A DNA stretch of 64,000 nt from assembly GCF_038039215.1 (NCBI RefSeq), contig NZ_JBBPCL010000001.1, positions 4,712,001 to 4,776,000 of the forward strand, read 5' to 3'. Shown here one piece after another: positions 9,184 to 18,418 of this stretch. The notes below the pieces were generated by a model. The model saw only the letters and a list, made by a program, of their open reading frames with translations, was not told the origin of the DNA and did no database searches. Made by a program: the position numbers and the translations under genes. Origin of the DNA: Pseudonocardia sp. T1-2H (GTDB lineage Bacteria > Actinomycetota > Actinomycetes > Mycobacteriales > Pseudonocardiaceae). Every line of letters begins with the position of its first letter. Position 1 is the first letter of the stretch.

Positions 9184-9783
9184 TCAACCGAGCTTCGCCT
9201 TGAGCAGCTCAGCCTGCTTGACCCCCACCGCCGTCACCACGTCCGCGGATATCGGGTCCGTCTCGGGGCTGCGGAAGTCCATCGCCACCGACGCCACACC
9301 CTGGCTCAGCAGCAGCAGCGTCGACTCCGTCCCGTCCACCCGGTAACCGGTGATGATCACAGCGGAGTCGCCGACCGGCACGGTCGCCGTGGTGGAACCC
9401 GGACGCTGGCTCCCGGTCGTCGAGACCGCCCCCTGCATGGCCGTCCGGGCCGCCGCGGCGTCCGGGAGGAGGACGATCGTCTCACCGAGCAGCCGCGTGC
9501 CGTCCGCAGTGCCGAACACCGCCGCGACGCCAGTGACAGGGCCCTCGGTGACGGGCCGGACGGACTGCCGGGAGAAGCCGGGCAGCGGGATGTCCCCGGC
9601 CTGGATGACCAGCTGACCGACGTCGACGCTCGGTGCGGCCGACGCCGGCACCGAAGTCGCCTGCGCCGGTGGAGGCGACTCGGCATCGGCGGACGAACCG
9701 CATGCGCAGACGCCGAGGACGCTGACGGTGAGCACCGCCGCCCTCGACAAGCGATGAGCGACATGACGCGACGAACGAACCAC
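9184..9783 (-). CDS. small secreted lipoprotein, hypothetical
   Basis: 199 residues from the GTG at 9783, chosen because it is directly followed by a twin-Arg-containing basic n-region, a short hydrophobic core and a lipobox (VLGVCAC). A longer frame reaching to 9867 adds a segment without signal character. The mature part begins with a Ser/Pro/Ala linker and then a compact domain with alternating hydrophobic strands. The composition recalls sensor-type or PknH-like extracellular domains of actinobacteria, but I cannot assign a family. Likely anchored outside the membrane. Confidence 0.65.
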   Translation of the reverse strand: MVRSSRHVAHRLSRAAVLTVSVLGVCACGSSADAESPPPAQATSVPASAAPSVDVGQLVIQAGDIPLPGFSRQSVRPVTEGPVTGVAAVFGTADGTRLLGETIVLLPDAAAARTAMQGAVSTTGSQRPGSTTATVPVGDSAVIITGYRVDGTESTLLLLSQGVASVAMDFRSPETDPISADVVTAVGVKQAELLKAKLG

Positions 9784-10122
9784 CGGAAATCCCCGTCCCC
9801 CGACGATGGTGCGCGGCCAATCGTCCTCCCGGTGTCGGGACGCGGTACAGCACCAGATGGGCCCCATCGCTCGGGAAGCGACGTCCTCGCGACGGCCCGG
9901 GCGAACTGGAGCCCGGCCTCACGCCGGACCCCAGCCGTGCCCGGCCGACCCACGGTCGGCCTACAACCGGGGAGCGGACGCGCAACCCGCGCGACGCGCT
10001 GCGAGCAGCTACGCCGCGCGAGGCCCTGTCCGAGTACCCGACGGCAGCCGCGCCACACCTCGCCGCCGTCCGCTGCGCCGAGCGGCAGCGGAGCGCCCGA
10101 GCAGGCCCTGACGGCCGCGGGC

Positions 10123-10716
10123 TCAGGAGGACGGATAGAGCCAGCGCCGCAGCAACCGGCTGACGAGCGGCATCACCACGTAGGTCATCAAGGTCAGGAT
10201 GACCAGCGGGAACATCGCCGCCTTCGCCCAGATCGGCCAGTCGGCGACCCGGGGCACGACGAACGCCTGGAACAGCAGCACGAGCGGGTAGACCGCGACC
10301 AGCGAGACCAGCCACTGCTTCCAGCGAGGCGGTGGTTTGATCGTCTCCCCGGCATGGGCGGGGACGTAGAACCAGGTCTCCAGCCCCGTCCGTTGCTGCA
10401 CGGCCGTGCGTGCCTCGGCGATGTCACGGGTCTTCTCGTGCCAGCGGGTCCGCTCCCGGGAGTTCAGCCAGCACTGCAGCGCCTCCCCGTCGACGAACTG
10501 CACGATGATGTGGAAGTCGCGGCTGCCCTGCTCGTGGATGACCGTCGAACCCAGGTTGCCGGGGAAGTGGGCCGCCGCCGAGGTGACGCCCTTGGCCCAC
10601 TCGGCGAACTCGTTCTCCTTGCCGGGCTTGGCCCGCCAGCTGAAGACCACGGTGACCGGCCCGTCATCGGCCACGTCGTGTCGACGTGCAGATCTCGGGC
10701 CGCTCACCGTCGTCAT
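10123..10716 (-). CDS. antibiotic-biosynthesis-monooxygenase-like domain fused to a membrane tail
   Basis: 197 residues from the ATG at 10716. Residues about 20-115 form a ferredoxin-like ABM/YgiN-type domain (WRAKPGKENEFAEW, later HIIVQFVDGEALQCW). The C-terminal part (about 130-190) has two or three hydrophobic helices and ends in a basic tail, so the domain is tethered to the membrane. ABM domains act as small oxygenases or dimeric ligand binders; membrane-anchored forms are known as uncharacterised proteins. A longer reading from 11004 is open but the extra N-terminus is not protein-like. Confidence 0.75.
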   Translation of the reverse strand: MTTVSGPRSARRHDVADDGPVTVVFSWRAKPGKENEFAEWAKGVTSAAAHFPGNLGSTVIHEQGSRDFHIIVQFVDGEALQCWLNSRERTRWHEKTRDIAEARTAVQQRTGLETWFYVPAHAGETIKPPPRWKQWLVSLVAVYPLVLLFQAFVVPRVADWPIWAKAAMFPLVILTLMTYVVMPLVSRLLRRWLYPSS

Positions 10717-10937
10717 CGCCTCAGTCTGCGCGCTTCGCCCGGGGCCGTTCAGGCGCCGACCGGGGCAGCCGGACGGCCGAGATCCGGCCTCGCAGGTCCT
10801 TGACCACCGGACCGCGGCCTGCTGCTCGTTCCGCGCGCGACACGTGCTCCGCCGGGGCACCCGGGTCGAACAGGATCGAAGCCTGATCGCCTTCACGCGC
10901 ACGCTAACACCGCCTCGCCCACCGGCGAGGTCCGGAG

Positions 10938-12064
10938 ATGACGGCAACCGGACGGTCGGTGGTGGCGGCCCAGGCTCGGGCGATCGCGGACGCGTGGTCG
11001 CCACCCGGCGCCCCGGAGAGCTGGTGGCTCACGGCCGCCACGTTGACCGCGATCGCCGAGGAGGATCCACTGCTGGACCTGGCCAGCGCGATCCCGCCCG
11101 ACCGGCTGCCGCCGCTGTTGCTCGCCGCTGCCGTGAGGTTCCTGGCGTCCGGCAGCGACCTGGCCCGGCACTACCCGCAGCCCGGTGGCCCGCAGCCGCC
11201 GCGGGATCCCGCGTTCGGGGCCGAGCTCGCCACCTTCGCCCGCGAGCGGCATGCCGAGCTCGCCGCGCTGTGCGCGGGGCACCGCTACCAGATGAACGAG
11301 GTGGGCCGCTCCGCCGACGTCCTCCCGGTGTTGGCGCTGATCGGCGCCGCGGACGACCGGCCGCTCGCCCTGGTGGACCTCGGCACCGGGGCGGGGCTCG
11401 GGCTGCGCCTGGACCGTTACCACTACACCTACCGGGCTGCCGACGGCTCACAGCGCAGCACCGGCGACCCCGCCGCGGCGGTGCGGATCGAGTGCGCCGT
11501 GCGCTCCGGCGCACCGCCGGTCCCGGCGAGGATCCCCACGGTGGTCGACCGCGTCGGTGTGGACGTCGAGCCGCTCGACCTGTCCGACCCGCACGTGCTG
11601 GCCTGGCTCGCGGCGTGCGTCCCGCCCGAGGCGGGCGCGGTCACCCGGTTCGCGGCGGCGTCGGCGCTCGCGCGCGCCGAGCCGGCCCGCTCGGCGCGGG
11701 GCGACCTACTCGACGTGCTGCCCGATGTGATCGCCTCGCTGCCGGCGGAAGCGCTGGTGTGCCTGGTGGACACCTACGTGCACGTCTTCCTGCCTCCCCC
11801 GACCTGGAACGGTTCGACGGCCTGATCGCGGAGATCGGCCGCGGGCGTGACCTGGAGTGGGTGTCGGTCGACCCGCTCGTGCCGCTGGGACCCGACGCGC
11901 GGGCCACCGTGCAGGGTCTCGACGTGCCGGCCGCGTGGGTGCGCGAGAGCCGCGACGGCGGTGTGTCGGGGGTGATCGGCCGAGTCGGTGTGCGGAACGG
12001 GGTGCGCCGCGGCACGGTGCTCGGTCGGGCCCATCCCGGCGCCGCGTGGCTGGAGTGGCGGTGA
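10938..12064 (+). CDS. DUF2332 family protein, frameshifted
   Basis: The product matches the DUF2332 layout: an N-terminal LPPLLLAAAVRFL region, HRYQMNEVGRSADVLP and ALVDLGTGAGLGLRLDRY (a Rossmann-like motif that has led to speculation about methyltransferase ancestry). From the ATG at 10938 the frame runs to 11825, but at the five-C run 11796-11800 the coding signal shifts frame and continues to a stop at 12062-12064 with sequence typical of the family's C-terminus. Adding one C restores a single protein of about 375 residues. The stop overlaps the GTG of the next gene, suggesting coupling. Function unknown. Confidence 0.75.
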
Positions 12065-12973
12065 CGCCCGGGAAGCTCCGACCGGCGGACACTGCTGATC
12101 TCGGTCGCGGCCTCGGCCGCCTTCGCGGTGCTCGCGCTGGCCTGGGGGCTCGTCACCGGATCGCAGCTGATCGTGTTCGACGGGTTGTACTCCTTCGCGA
12201 GCGTGGGCCTCTCGCTGCTCGCGGTGCTGGCTCTGCGCACCGCCCGGAAGGGGCCCGACCAGCGCTACCCGTGGGGTCGTGAGGTGTGGGAGCCGCTCAC
12301 CGTCGTGGTCAAGGCGGCGGCGCTCGGCGGCTTGTGCGTCTACGCACTCGTCGGCGGGGTCGCGGACCTCCTGGGCGGCGGCCGGGACGTGGAGGTCGGC
12401 TGGGCGCTGGTCTACGGCGCGGTCGCCACGCTGGGCGGCGCCGCCGTGACGGTGGTGCTGCGCAGGCGGCGCGCGAGGGGCTCCGACCTGGTCCGGGCCG
12501 AGGCCGCGGAGTGGGCCGGGGACACCCTGCTGAGCCTGGGTGTGCTCGCCGGCTTCGGGCTCGCGTTCGTGCTCGACGCCGCGGGCCGGGCCGACCTGGC
12601 CCGCTACGTCGACCCGGCGATGGTCGTGGTGGTCTCGGCGGCATTCCTGCCGGTTCCGGCCCGGCTCGTGGCGAGCGGCTTCCGCGAGGTGCTGACGATG
12701 TCACCGCCTCCTGAGCTGTCCGGCCGGCTCCAGGCCGTCGTGCGTGCGGTGGAGGACGAGCACAGGTTCGCCGAGTCGTTCGTGCGGGCGTCGAAGGTGG
12801 GCGGCCGGCTGGACGTGGAGATCGACTTCGTGGTGGCCGACACCTCCGCCGTGCAGACGGTGCGCGGGTTCGACGCCGTCCGGGCGTCGCTGCAGGAGCG
12901 GCTGGCGGAGCTGGGGCAGCCGGTGTCGATGTCGGTCGGGTTCACGGCCGACCGAGCCTGGGCCGCGCGGTGA
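12061..12973 (+). CDS. cation diffusion facilitator (CDF) transporter, 5' frame unclear
   Basis: The product has the CDF membrane domain (GSQLIVFDGLYSF with the metal-site Asp, about six helices) and a cytoplasmic tail, so it probably exports divalent metal ions such as Zn or Fe. The open frame by itself starts at a GTG at 12128, inside helix 1, which is too late. Upstream codons in that frame (SSDRRTLLISVAAS) look like the true N-terminus but lack a start. A GTG at 12061 overlaps the previous stop (GTGA) and would be the natural start if the CCC/GGG runs at 12067-12072 are miscounted. About 300 residues if so. Confidence 0.7.
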
Positions 12974-13300
12974 CCACTCCGCTCCCGTGGCCTCCCGGAG
13001 GCCGGTTCGGTGGTGGAGGACTCGCCGGGGAAGGAGCTTGCGAACGCCTTCGGTCAGGCGGCCGGCCATGCCAAGGTGACAGGAGGCCGGGGCCTCTCCT
13101 CACCCCCGACCTTCGCACCGAGCAGGGACGACACAGCGTGAACTCGCGGACGGACCACGCCGGGCTCGGGGTCCTCCCCGAGCCGTCACCCGTGTCGGGC
13201 GGAACGGGTCGGCGTAGCTCCCCGCGCCCGGGCCACCGGCCCGGCGGGCGGTTCGGGGACCGCGGACGACGAGCGCGTTCCGTGCGCGCCGGGGTGCGGA
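12974..13300 (+). other. intergenic region without a recognisable gene
   Basis: About 330 bases between the CDF transporter and the LuxR regulator. Frames on both strands are open in places because of the GC content, but none has a ribosome site, conserved motif or good codon signal. Probably promoter and leader of the downstream regulator. Confidence 0.4.
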
Positions 13301-14329
13301 GTGGCTGAGCCCGCTTCGGCCCGGCTGCAGGTGGCGGTCGAGGTGGCCGGGATCGCGGCCACGCCGGCCGCTATCGAGGAGCGGGCGGCCGCGCTGCTGG
13401 AGTCGCTGCGCCGGGTGCTGCCGTTCCAGGCCGGCTGGATCGCCCTGCTCGACCCGGAGCGCCGCCGGCTGGTACCCCTGGTGAGCCCGGGCTACGACGA
13501 CACGGCGCGCGCCTACCTCACCAGCCCGGCGGGCGTCGCAGAGATCGAACTGCTCGGCCTGGACCGGGCGCGCCCGCCGATGCGCCTGTGCGATTTCCCC
13601 GTCCCGCCCGGCGAGGTGCGCGGCTGGGCGGAGTACCTGCGCCCGGCGGGGTTCCGGGAGGGCCTCGGGGTCGGCCTGTTCGCCCCGGACGGCCGTCACC
13701 TGGGGCAGCTGACCCTGAACACGGAGAGCGCGGCGCATCCCACCGACGCCGCCCGGGACCTGATCGGCGTGCTCGCCCCGCTGATCGCACAGGCGGTCGA
13801 CCCGCTGCGCTCGGTCGCGACCGCCGCGCAGCTCGTCCACGGCGCGCTGGCCGGGATCGTGCTGACCCGCGCCGGGCACCCGCTGCCGCTGCCCGGGCTG
13901 GGCGCCCACCCGCTGCTGCGCGAGGACTCCGCGCTGCTCGCGGTGGCCGCCCATCTGGCCGACGGACGCGCGCACACGGTGTTCCTGTGCCCGCAGGCCG
14001 GGCCCGACGCGGCCGTCGGGTACCTCCGGGTGACCGTGCTGGCCTGCGCGTCGCAGCCCCCGCACCACCTCGTGGCGGCGGTGCTGGTGGCCCTGCCCGG
14101 GGACCTGCACGGTCTGACCCGCCGGGAGCTGGAGGTCCTGGGGCTGCTCATCGAGGGCTGGACCAACGCGCGCATCGCCGCGGCGCTGGTCATCGCGCCG
14201 CGGACGGTCGCCACCCACATGGAGAACATCCTGGCCAAGCTCGGCGCCGAGACCAGGGCCCTGGCCGCGGTCCGGGCCCTGGGCCAGGGCCTGTACGTGC
14301 CGCGGCCCCTGACCGGCGTGCAGGGGTGA
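13301..14329 (+). CDS. LuxR-type transcription regulator with N-terminal GAF-like domain
   Basis: 342 residues from a GTG at 13301. The N-terminal two thirds resemble a GAF sensor domain (FQAGWIALLDPERRR near residue 45, then a long alpha/beta region). The C-terminus is a LuxR/FixJ helix-turn-helix: LTRRELEVLGLLIEGWTN, then APRTVATHMENILAKLG, which is the DNA-recognition part. It has no receiver domain, so it is likely controlled by ligand or redox binding at the GAF domain. Neighbours give no target. Confidence 0.85.
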   Translation: MAEPASARLQVAVEVAGIAATPAAIEERAAALLESLRRVLPFQAGWIALLDPERRRLVPLVSPGYDDTARAYLTSPAGVAEIELLGLDRARPPMRLCDFPVPPGEVRGWAEYLRPAGFREGLGVGLFAPDGRHLGQLTLNTESAAHPTDAARDLIGVLAPLIAQAVDPLRSVATAAQLVHGALAGIVLTRAGHPLPLPGLGAHPLLREDSALLAVAAHLADGRAHTVFLCPQAGPDAAVGYLRVTVLACASQPPHHLVAAVLVALPGDLHGLTRRELEVLGLLIEGWTNARIAAALVIAPRTVATHMENILAKLGAETRALAAVRALGQGLYVPRPLTGVQG

Positions 14330-14505
14330 GAGACCGGCACCTCCCCGCCCGCCCCGACCGGGCGGATCGGTAGGTCTGCCGATGGACGCCGCCCGCCGGG
14401 CCGAGCAACCTCGACAGGTTCGGAGTCGACGGCTACCCGCGCCTGCAGCGCGGGTGGCGAGCAGCTTCCGCCGTCGACGCCGTCGCAACTGCCGGAGGTT
14501 CGCCG

Positions 14506-14763
14506 ATGAAGTCCCGTGGCACACCCGGCGGGTCGGCGCAGCCCACGACCACCCCGGCGGACGAGCGCATGGCGCTGCTGGTGCGCACCCTGTGGGGGTA
14601 TCGCGAACTCGGGTGCGACCTGGCCCGGGCCGCGGCCGCCCTCGGTGTCCACCGCAGCACGATGCGGTATCGCCTCTACCGCGTCCGCGAACTCACCGGG
14701 CACCACCCGGAAGACCCCGGATCCGAAGAGACACTGCACGCCATCGCGGGCCTGCACCCGTAG
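14506..14763 (+). CDS. stand-alone PucR-type helix-turn-helix protein
   Basis: 85 residues from the ATG at 14506. Almost the whole protein is the C-terminal HTH of PucR/CdaR regulators: LLVRTLWGYRELGCDLARAA followed by GVHRSTMRYRLYRVRELTG. Family members normally carry this domain at the end of proteins of 400-600 residues; here nothing of the sensor half is present. It could be a small natural DNA-binding protein or the surviving end of a deleted regulator. The 180 bp before it contain no gene. Confidence 0.7.
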   Translation: MKSRGTPGGSAQPTTTPADERMALLVRTLWGYRELGCDLARAAAALGVHRSTMRYRLYRVRELTGHHPEDPGSEETLHAIAGLHP

Positions 14764-14769
14764 TCGTGC

Positions 14770-15168
14770 TCACGGCCGCCGGCTCATCGCGCGGAGCGCG
14801 CTGTCGGTGCTGCGGTGGATCTCGAACAGCCGGTGCACGCCGCCGGCAGCGAGGGCCTGGGCCACCGGCCGGTCGACGGCGACCAGGTACAGGCCGATGT
14901 CGGCCTCGCCGGCATGGCGGGCCAGCTCGACCAGTGCCGCCACGGCGCCGGGGGCCAGGCCGGTCAGCGCCCGCAGATCCAGCACGACCGCCCACGGGGC
15001 CGCGTCCAGCAATCCGCGGACGAGGTGCTGGAACCCGGGCACCGCGGCGTCGTCGAGGCGGCCCTGGACGTGCACGCACGGCACCCCGGGCCGTAGATGG
15101 CTGAGGCGAACGGGCGAGCTGCTGCCCTCAGGCGCTGTAGACCCGTCACCGCCGACGCCGTATCCCAT
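14770..15168 (-). CDS. STAS-domain protein (anti-anti-sigma factor type)
   Basis: 132 residues from the ATG at 15168, which follows a GGAGGTGG site; the frame is open to 15432 but the extension lacks a ribosome site. The core is a STAS fold (VPCVHVQGRLDDAAVPGF, then AVVLDLRALTGLAPGAVAAL). Classical SpoIIAA-type antagonists have a Ser in the D-S-T/S-G segment; here the place reads LTGLAPG, so the usual phosphorylation Ser seems absent. Its role may be regulatory binding rather than a phosphorylation switch. Convergent with the PucR-type gene. Confidence 0.75.
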   Translation of the reverse strand: MGYGVGGDGSTAPEGSSSPVRLSHLRPGVPCVHVQGRLDDAAVPGFQHLVRGLLDAAPWAVVLDLRALTGLAPGAVAALVELARHAGEADIGLYLVAVDRPVAQALAAGGVHRLFEIHRSTDSALRAMSRRP

Positions 15169-15367
15169 CTGAGCCACCTCCTCGAAGCTTCCACAGCCGT
15201 CCTGTACCCCGTCGAAGCCGGGGTCACCAGCGATCGATGCGGGTCGGACAGGAGCAGGTTCGGTGCGCGCAGGACCGGACCATGCAGCCCGTCCAGGCCC
15301 GCCCGGCCGCGTGATCCAGGTCCGAACCCCTGATCCGACCGCCGCGGCAGGTGCGGTCACGGCCCCC

Positions 15368-16114
15368 TCAGACGTCGAGTTGGTCGAGCGCGCGCTGCGC
15401 CGCGTCGAGCTCGGCGCGCAACCGCTCGACACGTTCGCGCTGCCGTTGACGCGCGCCCTCCAACGACGACGTGATCACCTCGGCGACTGCGGGCGGCAGC
15501 GACCGGGAGGCGGCGGCCACGTCGGCCGCCTGCACCGGCACGGAGGGCACGACCCGCTTCGTGCCGACGAGCACCTCGACGCTCCACTCGCCGTCCACCT
15601 TCGCGGTGAGACTGACGGTCATCTCGGCCGGGCGGTCGGCCCGTCGTCGTGTGCTGACGGGCCGACGCGGGGCTGCGCCCGCGGACGCGGCAGGCCCTTC
15701 GGCCGGCACCGCGGCCTTCTCCTTCGGTTTCCTCGGCGCCGGAGGAGCCACGGACGCTGTCGCCTCGTCCGTGGGCTGTGCGGATACCGCGGCAGGTCGT
15801 GGCGTGGTCGGCTGCGGGGCCGGCGGCGTGACGGCCTCCTTCGCCTGCTCCGTCCGCGGGGCAGCCCGGCGGCGCGGAGGCTTGGTTCGCGTGAGCTCGT
15901 TCGGCGAGCAGAACATCGTGTCACGCGAGCCCGCCGGCCGGACCTGGATGAAGTCCCCCTCGGCGACGTCGCCGACCGCCACCACCTTGGCCGACCCGCC
16001 GGCGGGAACCCCGACCGCGGCCGCGGTGAACCAGACCGTCACCGGGCGGCCCGCTGCCGCTTCCCCGCGCACGGCCACCACGTCCTGCTCCGTGAGCGCA
16101 CCCTGTGCAGTCAT
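15368..16114 (-). CDS. DUF6319-like actinobacterial protein
   Basis: 248 residues. An N-terminal domain of about 80 residues (ALTEQDVVAVRGEAAAGRP onward) is joined by a long Ala/Pro/Lys linker to a C-terminal domain with WSVEVLVGTKRVV and a final coiled-coil-like helix rich in Arg/Glu/Gln (about 210-245). This order matches uncharacterised actinobacterial proteins grouped as DUF6319, as far as I recall. Start at 16114 has an AGGGATGA context. Divergent from the hydrolase gene to its right. Confidence 0.65.
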   Translation of the reverse strand: MTAQGALTEQDVVAVRGEAAAGRPVTVWFTAAAVGVPAGGSAKVVAVGDVAEGDFIQVRPAGSRDTMFCSPNELTRTKPPRRRAAPRTEQAKEAVTPPAPQPTTPRPAAVSAQPTDEATASVAPPAPRKPKEKAAVPAEGPAASAGAAPRRPVSTRRRADRPAEMTVSLTAKVDGEWSVEVLVGTKRVVPSVPVQAADVAAASRSLPPAVAEVITSSLEGARQRQRERVERLRAELDAAQRALDQLDV

Positions 16115-16277
16115 CCCTCGTCATCTCCCTCGACTCGCCCGCCGCATTGTGCCGTGTTGCACCGTCAAGATCTCGCCGCCCGCCGTGAGGCGGCGGGCGC
16201 ACTCGCCCCCGGCAGTACCGCCCGGCCCGGTGGAGGGGGGTGCGGGATCCGCGCGCCGGTGCAAGGAGGATGTCGTC

Positions 16278-17045
16278 GTGCGATACGTGGCGATCGGAGA
16301 CAGCTTCACCGAGGGAGTCGGCGACGAACTCCCCGACGGATCGTCCCGAGGATGGGCGGACCGGGTGGCAGCGGGCCTGGCGGCGACCCGCGGCGAGGGT
16401 GTGCGGTACGCGAACCTGGCGATCCGCGGGCGCCTGCTCGAACCCATCGTGACCGACCAGCTCGACGCCGCGCTCTCGCTCGACCCCGCACCCACCCTCC
16501 TGACCCTCAACGGCGGCGGCAACGACATGCTGCGCCCACGCACCGACGTCGCCCGACTCGTCGACCTCACCGCACACGCGGTGCGCCGCTGCACCGACGC
16601 AGGCATCCGGCTCGTGCTGCTCAGCGGGGCCGACCCGTCGGACCGGCTGCCCTTCGGACGGGCGGTGCGTCAGCGGGGCGAGGCGCTCACCGCGAAGATC
16701 GCGGAGCTGGCCGAGGCCCATGGACTCGACTTCGTCGACGTCTTCCACGACGCCGAGATCCGCCACCCCGCCTACTGGTCCCCCGACCGCCTGCACCTCA
16801 ACGCCGCCGGCCACCAGCGCGTCGCCGCACTCGTCCTCGAGGCCCTCGGGGAACACACCGCTGCGCGGGCGGTGCGCTCCGACTCTCCCGAGACCCGCAG
16901 ACCGCTCACCGAGCTGCGCTACTACCGCGAGCACGTCCTGCCCTGGATCGGGCGCCGGCTCCGGGGACGCTCCTCCGGGGACGGCCGCACGGGCAAGTAC
17001 GTCGGCTGGATCCCCGTGCCACCCGGCCAGCCGTCGCATGCGTGA
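16278..17045 (+). CDS. SGNH/GDSL-family esterase or lipase
   Basis: 255 residues from the GTG at 16278, with an AGGAGG site 9 bases upstream. All main SGNH blocks are visible: GDSFTEG near the N-terminus with the nucleophile Ser, NGGGND in the middle and SPDRLHLNAAGH with the catalytic Asp/His. No signal peptide is seen, so the enzyme is probably cytoplasmic. It should hydrolyse esters; the substrate is not evident. It is divergent from the DUF6319-like gene, and its 3' neighbour starts 300 bp away. Confidence 0.88.
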   Translation: MRYVAIGDSFTEGVGDELPDGSSRGWADRVAAGLAATRGEGVRYANLAIRGRLLEPIVTDQLDAALSLDPAPTLLTLNGGGNDMLRPRTDVARLVDLTAHAVRRCTDAGIRLVLLSGADPSDRLPFGRAVRQRGEALTAKIAELAEAHGLDFVDVFHDAEIRHPAYWSPDRLHLNAAGHQRVAALVLEALGEHTAARAVRSDSPETRRPLTELRYYREHVLPWIGRRLRGRSSGDGRTGKYVGWIPVPPGQPSHA

Positions 17046-17345
17046 CGCCCGCCGGTGCCTCTGCCCGTCCTTTCGTGGCGGCTGAGCCTGCGACCGGTGA
17101 CGGTTTCCCGCCGAGGCGTGGCGCACTCCAGCCCGGCGACCGGCGATTTCCCGCCTTCGGAGGCGTCCGGAACGGCGGGCGCGATGGCACGATCACGGGC
17201 ATGCCCTCAACGACGAGGCGGGTACCGAGCACGCCCGGGGCGGACGACGCCGTGGAACCGGTCCGAACGCCGGGACGAGCGGTGAGCGCCTGCCACGCTC
17301 CCCCACGGCGTCCGGCCCGAGGACCTGAACGAGGGCGAGGCGACG
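17046..17345 (+). other. intergenic region
   Basis: About 300 bases between the SGNH hydrolase and the AraC regulator. I see no gene or strong hairpin. It presumably contains the promoter of the regulator gene. Confidence 0.35.
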
Positions 17346-18311
17346 ATGCCCGGCATCTCCATCCGGACCTGTGAACCCGACGAGGCCCGCGACCGCTGCG
17401 CGGAGGTGTACTTCCCGCACCGGCTGACCGTGCTGCACGACCGAACCCGCTTCGCGATGTCGCTGTCCGCCACCGACCTCGGGCCGGTGTCGGTCGGGCT
17501 GCTCGGCTACGCCGGTGAGGTCCGGCTCGAGACCGCCGAGCTCGAGACCGGCTACGAGGTCAACGTGCCGCTGGGCGGACGGTTGCGCACGTGGACCGGG
17601 CGGGACGAGGTGTGCGCGACGCCGGGCCTCGCCGCGGTCTACCGGCCGGACAGCCGGTCCACCCTGCAGGGCTGGGAGGGCGGCGGCCGGCTGCTCGGGT
17701 TGAAGATCGACCGGGCGGCCCTGGAGGAGGAGCTGGCCGAGCTCGTCGACGCGCCGGTCCGGTCGGTCGTCCGTCTCGGGCCCAGCCTGGACCTGCGCCG
17801 CGGCCCGGGCCGGCAGTGGTGGGCGCTGGCCCGCTCGCTGACCGAGCTCGTCCGGGATCCCGGTGGCCCGATGAGCCTGCCGATCGTGGCTCGCCCGCTC
17901 GCGCAGAGCCTGGTCGTCGCGCTGCTGCACGCCGTCGACCACCCCTATCGCGACGCCCTCGACCACCGTCCCACGGTGCCGCGGCCGGCGGCGATCCGAC
18001 AGGCGGTGGACCTGCTGGAGGCGGAGCCGCAGACCCCGGTGACCGTCACCGACGTCGCGCGGCGGGTCGGGCTGAGCACCCGCGCCCTGCAGGAGGGCTT
18101 CGCCCGGCACGTCGGCGTCCCGCCCATGGCCTACCTGCGCCGGGTGCGGCTGCGCCGGGCGCACGCCGACCTGCGAGCCGCCGACCCGGCGCGGCACGGC
18201 GTCGCCGAGATCGCCGGGCGCTGGGGGTTCACACACCTCGGCCGGTTCGCCGCCGCCTACCGCGCCCAGTACGGGACGGCGCCGTCGGAGACGCTGCGGC
18301 CGAGGCCCTGA
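17346..18311 (+). CDS. AraC-family transcription regulator
   Basis: 321 residues. The N-terminal half resembles the AraC-binding-like domain found in regulators of ring-hydroxylating oxygenases (VYFPHRLTVL near the start, GYEVNVPLGGRL about residue 65). The C-terminus has two HTH motifs: VTDVARRVGLSTRALQEGF and VAEIAGRWGFTHLGRFAAAY, followed by the family ending YRAQYGTAPSE. The P450 gene starts 107 bp downstream on the same strand, so this regulator probably controls it in response to an aromatic or similar inducer. That link is inferred from position. Confidence 0.88.
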   Translation: MPGISIRTCEPDEARDRCAEVYFPHRLTVLHDRTRFAMSLSATDLGPVSVGLLGYAGEVRLETAELETGYEVNVPLGGRLRTWTGRDEVCATPGLAAVYRPDSRSTLQGWEGGGRLLGLKIDRAALEEELAELVDAPVRSVVRLGPSLDLRRGPGRQWWALARSLTELVRDPGGPMSLPIVARPLAQSLVVALLHAVDHPYRDALDHRPTVPRPAAIRQAVDLLEAEPQTPVTVTDVARRVGLSTRALQEGFARHVGVPPMAYLRRVRLRRAHADLRAADPARHGVAEIAGRWGFTHLGRFAAAYRAQYGTAPSETLRPRP

Positions 18312-18418
18312 GCCGCTCGTGAATCGGCTCCACGCGCCGCGCGAAGTGGATCGCTCGTGACCTGGGTCACTCCTAGCCTTCGGAGCGACCCGTAACGAGC
18401 GCGAGGAGGCACCCCATC

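Noticed and set aside
15263..17374. 703-residue forward ORF across DUF6319-like and SGNH genes
   Set aside because: Arg/Pro-rich shadow frame spanning both strands' real genes and an intergenic region; no motif.
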